Shown here: positions 25,169-38,238 of the stretch, in pieces | Layout of the letters: each line of letters begins with the position of its first letter | Position numbering within the stretch: position 1 is the stretch's first letter | Assembly (NCBI GenBank): GCA_034620365.1 | Contig: JAQGEQ010000163.1 | Coordinates: 485,001 to 549,000 of the forward strand | DNA length: 64,000 nucleotides | Direction of reading: 5' to 3' | Source: Pegea sp. RAD2-039 | Lineage: Eukaryota; Chordata; Thaliacea; Salpida; Salpidae | Position numbers and translations under genes: made by a program | Notes under the pieces: generated by a model | Told to the model about the DNA's origin: nothing | Seen by the model: the letters and a program-made list of their open reading frames with translations, nothing else | The model's database searches: none

Positions 25169-26429
25169 TTACAACTCTCGTTCGACTCCTTCGTAAATTT
25201 CCATTTCGTCTCTCACTAAAACATCAGATATCAACAAAATTAAATTGATAGATCATTTATACTTACAATAGAGACATTCTTGTTCCAATTCAATTTTAAA
25301 TTGATCATTTCTAATCAAAAAGGCTTTTGGATCAGATATTGGGATGCCTTCCTTGTTCACACATTCGCAAGTTTCAAAGTTTTCTAGATGTTTACACTGT
25401 AGAGGAGACCACCAGCCATCAAGAGAACATATTGGTGGAACAACTCCTGCCGATTATATAAATTAATCGAAAATTTTGAGTTTAAAATTTCGACTATCAC
25501 ATAAATATCTGAGAAATGTTTAAAAATATTTACTCACTCCAAAATTCATCTTCTGTTCTTTCCTGGAAGCTACACGGACCCATCGGTTGATTAATCCTTT
25601 TTTTTACAAGGCTAGAAACCAAAAAATAACTTTTAAATCTGTAATAAAATACTTTATTATTTAATCTAACCTTCTAGGTTCATTTAAATCGCAAGATACT
25701 TCATCTTCTCCATCGCGACATTCAATGATTCCATTACAGTGCATTGATGGTGTCATACACTGTAACTTGCTTATATTCATACGCATACATTCAGTCATTT
25801 CACAACCTAAACATTTTATAATTGATCATAAAAAGAATTTCAAAAAATATAAAAGTTCAACCTCCAAGCTTCAATTGACCGAAGATAATAACTTTTGGGC
25901 TTCGCGGGTCGTCAAGAGAAAAGCCAAAAATAAAAAACCGGTATTGACTATTTGGTTCCAAATCAAAGGCAGAAACCAATTTGACGGTCTTGTCGTCAGG
26001 ACTCTGCGGTCTCTCGTAGTTTTTAGGTTTAATTGGGTCTTTAACGTCATATTCATAATGCTGTAAATTTATTTTTATTTAGAAACGAATAGTGACTAGT
26101 TCAAGGTTAAAAGTTTTAAAAAGTAAAGTAAAACCTCATTGAGATTGGATCTATTTTTGATGATTATTTAATTTAAAAACTTACAACTGGTCCAGTTTGT
26201 TCACTGATCACTGTAAATCTCTGCACTATTTCATCAGCACAAAAATTCATCTCCACAAACGAGTTATTTATCTAAAAATATTTATATTTAAAATCTATAT
26301 TATAAAAGATAAACACAAAAAAACTACTTATTAGTTTACCTGTTTAACATCAGCAACTGCATCGCATGGTAACCTCATAGTAAAAACTGAAGAGACCAAA
26401 AAAGCCCAACAAACTACAAATTTAATCAT
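25169..26429 (-). CDS. Secreted protein with LDL-receptor class A and thyroglobulin type-1 domains
   Basis: Seven small exons on the minus strand, all joining in phase, give about 270 residues. Residues 1-23 are a signal peptide (MIKFVVCWAFLVSSVFT). About 100 residues without a known domain follow (contains FDLEPNSQYRFFIFGFSLDD). Next is an LDL-receptor class A module: six cysteines in CEMTECM, LQCMTP, HCNGIIECRDGEDEVSC, with the acidic calcium-binding end DGEDE. Last comes a thyroglobulin type-1 module: PMGPCSF, PPICSLDGWWSPLQC, CECVNKEG and a final EC. The usual CWCV core is CECV here. A short acidic tail ends at a TAA at 25169-25171. No transmembrane segment is seen, so secretion is likely. 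Thyroglobulin type-1 domains can bind or inhibit cysteine proteases; whether this one does is unknown. Confidence 0.88.
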
Positions 26430-27647
26430 TTCAGTTGTATTGTAATTCTACTCAAATACAGATAACTGCTTGTTGGTGAGCTTATAAAAACTTTTTTGAC
26501 AATTTTCAAGCCTCGGGCTTCAAAACAAAGTTGTTAATAAATTATGGAATATTAATTTTAGCTTATGAGATTAGTTCATTTGTCTAAAATACATTTTTAA
26601 TGTTGTTAGATAATTGTAGATAATAATGTCATACAATTGTAGAAGTATGTAATAAATAAATAAATAAACGTAATTGTCGCTTCATCTAAAAAAATGAATT
26701 TAAAAAAACTTTTATTTAAATCATAGAAATATATTAAAAACTTTTGACGAAAAATTACCATATACCATACGATTAAATTCTATTGATAGAAATAATTTGG
26801 AAATATTATAAAACATAAGAATATTTTGTATAACGCAGATACAGATAATAATATTACTAGAATGATTAAAGTATTAGAAAAACTATCGATAAATATATAT
26901 TGCCAAAACATAAAATTAAATGAAAATAATTTTACTAATAGCGAGAATATTTTTAAAAGTTTTAATCAGAATATTTATAACAAAAAAATAAATTTTTTGA
27001 AAGTTTAAACTGTCTTAGCGAATTTGTAGTAGCTTGAAACGCCTGAAGATATATTGAAGTGACGCTTAGTATTGAAGAGTTAAATATAAATTTAAGCTTC
27101 TAAAAACTGTTACACTTAAATGACAACATTTCTATAACCAATTTTATTTATATTTTTACATGTAATATTTGAAATATTTAAACATTGTGTTGTAATTTTA
27201 TATGCAATGATATAATTGAATTTAAGAATATTTCATGAATAGAACCGTGTAAAAAATAAATCATTTGTTTATCCCAAAACAAATTTTATAAGAATTAGTT
27301 ATAAAGACACTGTTTTTGATTTATCGAATTATTTTGAAGAAATGAGCAAGTTAAAATAGCGTTTACATAATCAATTTAAAACAATTACATGCCTAAAGCT
27401 AGAAAATATTTCTTGTGGTCAACTAGAGTGCATATTAATTGAAGATATCCTTTTAAAGTTAGTTTTATAAATGTTTTTAACTTTGCAAATAAATTGCAGA
27501 TTTATAAAAGCTCTATTATAAAACGAACTGATTGTGACGTAACAGTCATAATAACATTCTACAATTTAATTCAGAAAAGCTTTAAGCTAATGTAGTTTAA
27601 AATCATTTCTAAAAGTAAAATAACTTTTTTAACAATTTCTTCAAAAT
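26430..27647. other. Intergenic, AT-rich; divergent promoter region
   Basis: Separates the minus-strand secreted-protein gene from the plus-strand EF-hand/WD40 gene. No coding frame or repeat was recognised, although a 60-codon frame exists at 26826-27008. Confidence 0.5.
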
Positions 27648-30600
27648 ATGAAAAAACTAGAAGATAGAATTAATTATGCTCATCTAGAAACTCTAGAATA
27701 TGCATTTAAGGTTAGAACTGATTTTTGTTCCATCTTAATAATTTTAGATATAAATTTGAATAATTTTGTAATTTTCATGTTTAGGTTATGAAAGAGGAAA
27801 CCGGCCGAGGGCTGAATATGGAGGAATTTAAAAATGTTTTGACTGAAACTATTGGTAGCTCAGTAGATGACGACGAATTAAAAATGTTGTTTACAAAAAT
27901 TGATACAAATATGAATGGAAATATTGTCTGGGTATTACTTCCTAACTAAAAGTAATTTATATTTTAATAATATTTTTGTTTTTAAGGATGAATACTTGTC
28001 GTATATGCTTTTAGAGTACCAAGAAAAGTCTTTAATGGCAAGTTTACAAGGAGAGGTTCGAAAATTGATTTTTAAAATTACAAATTTTATTTAAATTATA
28101 TTTGCTTTTTTTTAGACACTTTTTTCTCTACCTATGAAAACAATTTATTCGTAAGTACCTGATACTTAAACTCAATTTTTTTACAATATAAAAACATACT
28201 TTTAAATAAATTGAACTATGCCATGTTCTACGACGAATTATAGGAAAAATAATTCATTAATTAGTTAAATATTCCAGTTCACACCATGACGCTATAGTCG
28301 CCATCAAGTTTTTCCAGCTTTTAATGAATCGTCAAGGACATAAAGCTGCTGATAAAGATAATTTAGGGGGGCGATTTTTAGCTCTGAGTAAAGAAGGACA
28401 ACTTTGCATATATGGCTTAGATATGGAACTACTAAAATCAATCACAGTTAGTACTGTATCTATAGTAGATAAACAATATTAAAGACCTATCAGCTACTAC
28501 TAACTTACTTTGCTACTTATTATATTTGAACATTTTTTTAAATATTTTACAAACAGATTTCACCTTGTAGAGAAACTCACTTGCCTGTTTGGCTAACTGA
28601 TATGATAGCTTGTCCCAATTTAAGCCTTGTAGGACTAAGTTCGACTAAAAGACAAATTGGTACAACAAAAATTTCTTCAAAACTTAAAAAATTAATTTTC
28701 AAAAGAATGTTTGTTATTCTTATCCAGATTTTTATGAATTAAATCACACTAAGTTTGAGTTAATGTACCAATTAGTTGGGTTTGAGGATGCTATTGTGTG
28801 TATGGATTACACGTGAGTTTTTTAACGCAACTTAATAAATATAAGTTTGAATTTTTAGATTTATAAATAATTAAATAACGACTTAACACTACTTGAAAAG
28901 TTACAAACTAATTCACTCCAGATTCGATTATGAAGATTTAAACTGTGCAACTATAGTTGCTGGAGATACACATGGAAATGTTTATGTATTTCAGTTTAAA
29001 GAGCTTTTAAAAAGAGGCATTTTTGGTGTACCACCAGAACCAGGTTAACATCAAAACTCAACTATTTCTAACAATATACAGATAATTAAAAAGCAAAATA
29101 TTTTAAACAGGCGTAGTTAAAAAAATTTCTATTCAAAAGCTCTTTAAATCTTCCGTACCCGGCACTAATTGCCTCAAATTTCAGGTAACTGACAACTCAT
29201 AAGACTTCATTTATGACTAAAAGATATTTTTTGAGCAGAACATTCATACCAGTTGGGTTAATAAAGTCCGTCATTATAAACCAGCGCAGGGGTTCGAGTG
29301 TTTTATCTCTTGTAGTTCAACAAATACCAATTCAATGTATTTGGGAGACTTATCGAATATTACCTACAATAACAAGGTTTCCGGTTTTACTTTTAACACA
29401 TCGCACAGGTGAGATAAAGACGAGATAACCATCATTAGTTGTCAACCAATTGATTGTTTTACAGAAGTCATTATTATAATGTAAGAAAAGGAATTATTTC
29501 AATCGATTATTCCGTAGAGTGGAATTTTATAGGTCGCATTTTTTTCGATTTAAATTAAATTTTTCAAATATGTAAATTGCAGTAACCGGTGGCAACGACG
29601 GTCAAGTTAGAACTTGGAGTCCTTATAACTCTGTAAGTGCTTCAACAATTGTGAGTCATAATGGAGCTGTCAATCATGTGAAGATTATACCGTCGCCAGG
29701 GTTTCTTGTATCTTGTGATATTAACAGAGTAAATGATATTAGAACACCAGTAAACTGATTTCAATCAATTTAATTTTTAGGTGATTCAAATAACTGATTT
29801 ACGGGATCGATCTCTAATACAGATGTTCCGATCTCACGTATTTAAGAACTTATTTCCGATATATTTACCGTTTGAAAGTATCATGTATCACAACAGAAGT
29901 CGAACACTTTTACTTGGAGCATATCAGGTAGTTAAAACACAAAAGAGAAAAATAAAAAGTTGGTTTTTGGTTAGATTGGTATGCTGGAAGCTTCAGAAGA
30001 AATCACACAGTTTGATTCAGGGTCTTTTAAAACACATGATGGCGCTGTTAGCACTGTTCTTTACAGCGACGTGTTCAACGAGGTGATTCTGTTTTAGAAA
30101 ATCAAGTTTTACATCCAACTTAATCTTTTTTTAAGATTATAACAGCTGGACATGATTCTTATGTATCAGTTTGGGAAATTGAAACTGGAACAAAAATCAT
30201 GCAATTTTGTGTCAGTAGAAAAGTTGAAGTAACTTCAATGGCATTGGACGTAACTAGGAGACGCCTCATCACTGGGTCACGAGATGGCGTTGTCAAGTTG
30301 TGGAACTACAACAACGGTGCTTGCTTGAAAATCTTGAGTCCTTCTAATGACTTTGAAGTAAGAATTATAGTAGCAAAGTTTGTTTAAAAAGTGAAATCGT
30401 TGTTTAGGTAACAAGTATTATGTACATCAAGAATCATATACTGACCGCTGGTTGGAACAGAAAAGTTATAAATTATGGGTTAGTCTCGAGTTTTTCAACT
30501 TTATCAAATCAAAATATTTGATTTAGAGATTCAAATGATGATATGAAATCATTAGAAGGACCAACTTGCTTACAAACTCATAATGATGATATTTTATGTT

Positions 30601-33274
30601 TGGATTCTTACACCCACTCAAATGGTAATGTAGTTGCCGCATCTTCATCTTATGATGGAGAAATTAATATATGGAGTATGGAAACTGGTAAAATAGAGGA
30701 ATACTTCAAGTAAAAATGTTAAAAACTTTAACTTTTTCAGGTGCTATGGGTCAAATTTTGTGTCGTTTGAATAGATTAGTCAGCTTTGTTCCAATTAATA
30801 ACAGATATTATTGGAACGCAATTGAACAAGGAAGATTTCCTGTTGCCAAGGAAACCAAAGTTGTCGCTGAACAGGTCTTTTATTGTTCAGATTACGTAAT
30901 AAGCGCGAAGCAAAAATTTCAATTTTCAAAAATTGTTGTTTAGAAACTTTCCAGACCTTTAAGACAAACATCGTCGATTGAAAACACTCGAAACTACATC
31001 AGAGCACGACCTGCTGCTTCTAGACTCATCCGAGGCGTTGAAGGTCCGGACCAAGCTCCAAAACTACCACCTGTAGAGCTGGGTTTAGATGGTCAGTGGT
31101 CACCAATCAGGTTTTATTACTGATTCATCTAAAATATTTTTAAATTCGTTCAGCTCCGACGTCGAAACATCGATTCAGCTTGAACGATGCTCCAGAAAAA
31201 GAAATGTGAGTTTAGAGATCTGATTAATTTGAATCATGTTGTTGAGTCGAAACTTATTTGTAGATATCCAATCGGAGGTCTGGAGCCCAGTGCAGGGATT
31301 CAACAGGAAACTACAAATAATAAAGAAAAAGCGAAACACCGTTTAGATGTTCTAACCAAACAAACTGAAAAAGATTATTGGAAAACAGAAGTTTCAGTTG
31401 ATTGTGTGAGACTTTAAAGTCTTCTTTTAATGCTCATCTAAATCAGCTTCTTTCAGATCCTATTTTTGAAGAGCAGAAGTTTTTCAGAAGAGACAGCTCT
31501 ACTATTATCAAGTGGAGCTAGAGGTTGGGTCGATGCGTGGTCGGTTCATCCAAAAGGTGGTCTTTTGGGGCAATTTATGGCTAGTTATAAAGAAGGAGAA
31601 AACGTAGTAAAGATTGAAACTGATGCTGAAAACCAGTACCTATTTGCTGGCGACTCGAGGGGCTACATCAAAGTAAGATTCTGGATTCTGAGCTCTTATA
31701 CTTAATTTAATTAATTTATTTATTTATTGTCAGTGTAGTTGACATGATTTAACAAAAGACTAACTCACTAAGTTTTGATCAAAAATAGGAAATAGTAGTT
31801 TTTATGAAGATGATAAAACTTGAAACTAATTGTTGATTTATAACTTTAAATCTAAACAGGTTTTTGATATCTCTGCCTACTGTATTGGTAATACAAATCA
31901 GTGTAGAAGACGAAACGCAGAAACAGATACAACCCAGCTTCTTCAAAGTTCTACAGATTTAAGTGAAAGAGAATATGAGTAAAATCAAAGCTTTAAAATT
32001 AATCCACAAAATTTTGAAATAAGATTTTGTTGTCAAAGAAACTTATCGTCGAAGCGGAAATCGAAGCTGTCAACTTTACCTCCAAAATGTTATTATTATT
32101 TTCGTGCTCATATAGAATCTATCACTGATATACGATATGTGAATGGTCGAGATCTGTACATCACTTCATGTACTTCTGGATTAGTGAGATTGTGGACACT
32201 GTCTGGCTCGTATATAGGTCAGCAAGTTCTTATCCTGACCTTTCAAGCATTATATTGACATTTTAAGCAGTTTGTTCAAAAGTTTTCAATTCAAAGTTCG
32301 ATTTTCTTTTATCTAAATGTTTTTCTTATTGATAGCAACATTGGGTCTTAATCAAAGTTTTAATTTGGGTAAAATAACATCGAACCCTGCGAAGATACCC
32401 AACGACTTAAAACGGTCTGCTTCAATTCACACCATGCATGTAACTCATCAACTTTTTAAATTAAATTTTTCATTCAATTGTTAATTTGAAATTTCTTTTA
32501 TTTGTTCTAAAATTCTTAAATCTTGCAAATATTTACGTTTCAAATTCACTATTTCAAAATGTTTTGTTAATTTTCTTTCTTTCAACTAAATTATTTTTTC
32601 AGTTTTTGGCAGCAGACAAAAATTCTGCAAAAGAAGAAAACAAAACTGCACCAGAAAAAGTCAAAATAAAAGAAAGTTCACAAACTTCTCATGTAAAATT
32701 CACCGACTTGGTCAGTTGAATTTGTAATTATATTTGTAATATGAAAATGACTTATATTTTTGCTTGTAGTTCACTGACCACTTGCCACCTATTGATACAG
32801 CTAAAACAGATGAAGAAATAGAAAGAGATTATCAAAAAGTTTGCCAAAGTATGGGTAAAAGTGAGTTGTTAGGGAAGTCTTACAAACCCAAGAAACGCCA
32901 CAGAATGTTGCCAAAGATAAAAATCAATTTAAAAAGTGTAAGCAGCAAAATAAGATGTTTTATTCAAGCTAATGTTTAAAGAAGCGCTTTTAAAACCATC
33001 ACTGTTTGTGAATGAGTTGTCGTACGATTCCAAATATATTTTAGGTTCATCAAAATTTGAACTTTGAAACTTTAAATGAGAATATTGAGATTGAACCACC
33101 AGAAACTCTTAAAGAAAAATGGAAGTTCCAAAAAAAAATGGTAAAAATTTTGTTCATTATCAACATCTAAGATTTATTTTAAAAGTTTTTGTTTTTAAGT
33201 TATTTATTTGCTTTTAGGACGAATCACGAAAAGCTAAAAGCCGAACATACAAAAATTTACAAGTCTACCACTAA
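27648..33274 (+). CDS. EF-hand/WD40 repeat protein, WDR49/WDR64 type
   Basis: A long gene of about thirty exons, mostly 60-250 nt, separated mainly by short introns. Exons 1-3 (27648-27710, 27785-27931, from 27987) encode an EF-hand pair ending in a canonical loop DTNMNGNIVWDE followed by YLSYMLLEYQEKS, as in WDR49/WDR64/EFCAB8. A long series of WD40 repeats follows, e.g. VVAGDTHGNVYVFQ, VTGGNDGQVRTWSP, IITAGHDSYVSVWEIETG, LITGSRDGVVKLWNY, VAASSSYDGEINIWSMETG, LFAGDSRGYIKVFD and TSCTSGLVRLWTLSGS, consistent with two propellers split by a charged linker (about 31000-31400). The C-terminus is lysine-rich (MGKSELLGKSYKPKKRHR). The frame ends at 33274. An alternative last exon, spliced from a donor at about 33263 to about 33445, would end at 33521. 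WDR49/WDR64 proteins are poorly characterised; a ciliary or testis role is only suggested by family expression. Confidence 0.9.
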
Positions 33275-35412
33275 TCAGTTACAAAAATTCAGCTACAAAC
33301 AAGTAACTATTTTTCAATTACTTTTATTATTCATTTTATAATCAAATGATTTTTAATTGATGTTAGTGTTTCAACATTTGTTTAACAATAATTGTAAAGT
33401 TATTAATTAAATGAAATTACTTTTAACAATATTTTTATAATAGGATTATGGAGTCGAAACAACTGAAAAGCAAAACAATTTCTATAAATCATTAAAAGGC
33501 CGAATATCAAAAGTATCGTAAATAAATTCGCTAAATAATTTAAAAGTTAGGAGAATGTTGTTTAGTCATGTAATTTGATGATACAATATTTGTATACTTC
33601 AAATTTTCTTTTAAATAAAATTTAAGTAAGCCAAATTTGTGTAGTTTGCAAATTTAAACGTTCATAAGAAAAATAAAAACTGTATTCATTTTGTAACTTT
33701 TATTATTTTTTGGTTGTATTTGCTGCTATGCTTCGTAACATGCTGCTAAAGTAGACAATTTCAAAGTACTCTTAAATTAAACCAATTCTTATTTAAACCA
33801 TAATACTTTACCCTGGCTTCTTAATAACAGCTTTAACAGAACAACAAACTAAAGTTACTGCTACACTTCTAGTTTTCTTAAAAATAATTAGCCATCAAAA
33901 AGTTTGTAGATAATGAAAAAAAGACTTTGATAAAATTGAAGTTTATAAGAACTAAGTCAATATAAAAAGAATTTTTTTAGATATTATTAAATCCAATTAG
34001 TGCTTTTTGAATTACCAAATTGCTTTGTTTACTCAATTTTTCTCTTAGATATATTTTATCATAAAAATAACTCCTTATAAGAACTCTACGGTATTATTAA
34101 TTGCAAAAAACCAAACTATCACCAAAACAGTGCCTCGTATAACACAATACATCTTCTAATCATACTTGTCCGTATTTGAAATGACATTTAAGTATTAGTT
34201 GGGAAAATCTTCTGTTAAAACATACAAATATATCAGACTTTTATTTTCTTTACGCCAATTATTGCTTAATGTACAATACTTATTTTACAAAATAATATTT
34301 GAAAAATTAGATAATTGTTTCAAATTGAATTTATCAGCTGATACTTTCTAATTAAATATTTTACAAACCCAAACTTTTGATAAGCCATTTTTGTCATTTG
34401 AATTGTTTGTGAGCTAGTGAATAAACAACTGGTAACCATTAAACGTGATAAATACTGTAAATATTTGATGAGGCAATTGATATTCTTCAATTTCTATTGA
34501 TTTATCAATTATAAACGTCTTTATTTTATAATTTAAAGTATAAATATAGATACTTTATGGTTTGCTAAGATTAACAAAACAAAACATGTTCAAAATTAAC
34601 CAAAATTGATTACTTATTTTATTGATTAGTATTTATCTCAATATTTTCAAAAAATTTTATTTATTCGAATTAAAATTTTAATTATGTTTTTATCAACATC
34701 ATGTTTTAATAATTTGATTTTATTTAAACTTAGATAATTTATATCAAATCAAATATTTATTAAATGTTTATTTCTTTAAAAAGCTTCTTTTTTTAAATAA
34801 AATTGTTATTTCATCGCATAAATATTTAAAAATTTTTATTTGTAATTTTAAAGACCATTTTATCCTTGCTTTTCTGTGTTTACTTTTATAATACTTTTAT
34901 ATAAAAATTCAATTTATAGCAATAAATTGATTTATTATTTAATAACTTTTTTAATTAATATAAACCAAAATTTATAATTAAAGCTTTTTAATTGTTGTTT
35001 TGAAGTTTCATTTATTTATTTTTATACCTTTAACCTTTCTTTAAGGTGTTTTTCCATAATAACCTAAACTTCTATATAAAAATATATATAAAAGGTTTTT
35101 AAGTCAATTCTGTTAGATACTAATTTTATATAAATTTAAAATCTATCTTAACTATTAACTATTTATTAATTTTAATATTTAATCAACATCTTTATCATCA
35201 TGTTTATAAAATTGATTAAATTATTTGAAAATATATTATTTATTATTTTTTTAAGATTGATTTATGAAAAAGTAACTTGATTTATATTTAAAGAATTAAA
35301 TACTTGAAAATGATAATCAAATTTGAGTTTAATGATAAATTTTATCATTTAACAAATTTTATTTTTAGATTTAATTCTTTATTTACAATTATTAAATTAA
35401 TTTTGATGTAAA
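33275..35412. other. AT-rich intergenic DNA
   Basis: Apart from the possible alternative last exon of the WD40 gene (about 33445-33521), which runs into an AATAAA, nothing recognisable is present. The stretch 34560-35400 is extremely A/T-rich. Confidence 0.5.
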
Positions 35413-36675
35413 ATGAATTTTTTAAATCTTGAAAAATGGTTCTTTTTCCTACTTGTAATCAATTCTACTCCATCTTCATTTATAATTGAAAGAAATCCTG
35501 GTTGCGATACTGATTCATGCTCTAATTCACCATATTCTCTTATCTATATTAGATCTGTTGGTTCAAATGAAAGCTTCCATTATATCTGGTCTTTAGCGTC
35601 AGGTTTTGATGAACCAACACTTCTACTTATTAAGAGTAGAAATGTTTCAGCTAAGCTTGAAGTTTCATGGGACAAATATATGAACTCTAGTTTCAATAAC
35701 TCTCAATTATTTGATGCTGTATCAGTTTCAGACACAAAATTAGATCATCTGGCAGTAATAGTTTTTGATGCTTTATATGTATATGATGATGCTTCAAATA
35801 CTGGACAAATTAATGACCCATCTAATCACCTGCTTGAAACGTTTTTATTAAAAGATCAATCATGGAATATTTCTTTATCTGATGATAATAAGTCTGTTAT
35901 GTTTACTGCTTCATATTTAAAAGGAAATTCTTCACAAGTTTATAACGGTTCTATTCAAATTGATTTCAAACCACACTCTAAAACAGAACGTCAGACTGAA
36001 ATGCCGAAAATACTATTCACTAATACATCATCTGAGTTAATATATTCTTTTAGTGATATAAATGTCCCTGGAACTAAGGTTCGTCTTGCTCTAAAAACTC
36101 ATTTAATTCAATCTATTCAATATCATCCTTTAAATAACCAAAAAAATAATAAAACCATTGCTTTTAACTCTGAAAAAACGATCGATGATGAATTTACTCC
36201 AACAACTTTTACCACAGATAAGATAAAATGGGAAATTGTTGAAAATCAGGTTAAAAACTCACATTTTTGGAAATGGAATACTGTTGCATATAACAAGAAA
36301 AATGATAAAACTCAAAGTTTAACTGATGCAAAGGTTTTTAATGTTTCATCAGTGTCATCTTATAATTATGAGGATAATCGATTATTATCATCTTTTACAA
36401 ACTCTAACCTAATTTCTAAAAGTATGATTGTCTTGTTTGGAAAGCCTGATGATGGTTTTTATTCAGCTAACAGATATTTGAGTTGGTCTAGCATGGTGGG
36501 TTTTGGTGAATCACCAGCAGATGGTTTTTCTGTTTTATCTATTTGTATATTTTCTATTGTTATGGGGTTTCCTGTTGTAGTTTTTCTATTTACTGGATTT
36601 TACTTGGCCATAAGAAAGTGTAGATCTGGAAGTGAACTTTTAGATGGTTCAGATACCCGTCCTCTTTTGACATAA
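35413..36675 (+). CDS. GLMP: GLMP, glycosylated lysosomal membrane protein
   Basis: Single-exon frame of 420 residues (human GLMP has about 406). GLMP partners the lysosomal transporter MFSD1 and shields it from proteolysis. Features: a signal peptide at about 1-23; a large lumenal domain with many N-glycosylation sequons (NSS, NNS, NIS, NGS, NTS, NKT); NPGCD and IIWSLASGF-like YIWSLASGFDEPTLLL; an RYLSWSSMVGFGESPADGFS segment just before one transmembrane helix at about residues 375-400; and a short cytosolic tail. The tail ends DTRPLLT, whose DxxxLL fits an acidic di-leucine lysosomal sorting signal. The gene has no intron, unlike most neighbours. About 1.8 kb of AT-rich DNA lies upstream. 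Confidence 0.92.
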   Translation: MNFLNLEKWFFFLLVINSTPSSFIIERNPGCDTDSCSNSPYSLIYIRSVGSNESFHYIWSLASGFDEPTLLLIKSRNVSAKLEVSWDKYMNSSFNNSQLFDAVSVSDTKLDHLAVIVFDALYVYDDASNTGQINDPSNHLLETFLLKDQSWNISLSDDNKSVMFTASYLKGNSSQVYNGSIQIDFKPHSKTERQTEMPKILFTNTSSELIYSFSDINVPGTKVRLALKTHLIQSIQYHPLNNQKNNKTIAFNSEKTIDDEFTPTTFTTDKIKWEIVENQVKNSHFWKWNTVAYNKKNDKTQSLTDAKVFNVSSVSSYNYEDNRLLSSFTNSNLISKSMIVLFGKPDDGFYSANRYLSWSSMVGFGESPADGFSVLSICIFSIVMGFPVVVFLFTGFYLAIRKCRSGSELLDGSDTRPLLT

Positions 36676-38238
36676 ACATTTTTCAAACTATTACTTTAAC
36701 ACTTCTAACCACAATTTGTTTACCTTTGCTTGCCTTTAGTCAAATAGATGAGTATACAAAAGTTTATTTCAAACAATCATATACTTGTAAAGATGCTTAC
36801 ATTCTGTGTGGTTTTTTGCATTTTATTTTAAAGATTCCCTTCTGTTACTTTACATTAATCTTTAAGACATTAATTTAGAAGATCTATAACTTAACTATCA
36901 ATTTGTCTTTCTTAAATTTGATAAATAAGCATATAATAAGTGTCTTCAACTTTTTCGTATTCTTTAAGTTAGTTTTTTATTCGTAACTTAAATTTTAATT
37001 AATGTTTTCTGTTTTAATAGAGTTTTAATTCATAATTTTTATGATTAGTAAATACAAAAGAAAATATAGTTTTTAATGAACTATCAGACAAGAAAATTGA
37101 ATGAGTTCCACAAGTAAGTATTAGTTAAGTTTATCACACATAAGTTTGTTTTTAATTTAATTTGTAGCTTTCTTATGGAACTTGTTGCAAACTTAATTAC
37201 TATTTTCTTTAAATTTTTACTTGTTTCTTAAATAAGAATGTTTTTTAAAATAATTTTTAATAGTTCATTTATTTGTTATTTAGAAAATGTTTAGTCCTAA
37301 AACTACAAAATTAAAACTTTATAGTCTCATTAAATTGTAATCATTTGTTAGTTTGTTTATTATTTTCATTCAAATGGTATGTTTAGTTTACTTTTTGTTT
37401 TTTTCTTTTGTAAATTTCTGCAAACTCCATACACCTGTTGCTTTCAACTTTTCTTTGTTCACTTTGTTCTTTAATAGGATTAACTGGTAAATATTTTACG
37501 ATAAAAATATTCTAATTAAAAGTTTATTGATGCTGAGTTTTGATGTTTTATAAAAAATGCTGAATCAGTAAGTTTTGATATAATTTCTAAATGATTTAGA
37601 AAATCTACTCAAAAGTTTTGACAATTTTTTGCTTTGCTATTTTTTCTTATTTTATTATATTTTTTTAGCAGCATTTAATATTCAATTTAAACCAAAAAAA
37701 TCTGTAAGACTAATTTTATTTTTTCTGTAAATTTTTAAAGTATCTTGGTTAAAAAATGTTGGTTTTTTTATTCTGACATAAGTTTTTTATTTGGATTCTA
37801 ACTTATTATCATTTCATCTATCTTTTGTAGAAGACTTCTATTGCTTCATAAAGCTTTGTAACTTGTAAAAACTGTAGTTTGTGTTTGTCATGTGAAGCTG
37901 TTTTCAACTAACAAAATGTTATTAATGTTGAAAGATTTTTAGAAAATCTATTTTTAAAATCTTTGCAAAAACACTTCAGCAATCAAGGAGTAATAAATAT
38001 ATTTGTAGAAAGATTTGTCATCTAAATATAGTCTGATTTATAATTAATAATGAGTAATAACTTATTTAATGACATGGAAGCTTTAGAAATGTGTCAAAGT
38101 TCAACATTGTAACAATTTATCTTTTATATATTTCCTTATCTGATCAAGTTTTTTATGATTTTATTTTTTATCAGATGAACTTCATTAAACTGCCAGGTTA
38201 GTTGATAATTTGAAACGTTCAAGCAAAGAGCACATGAC
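36676..38238. other. AT-rich intergenic DNA between GLMP and PHKG
   Basis: No coding frame, RNA gene or named repeat was recognised. Acceptor-like AG dinucleotides after T-rich tracts near 38175 and 38195 precede the next start, so a 5' untranslated exon or outron boundary is possible. Confidence 0.5.
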
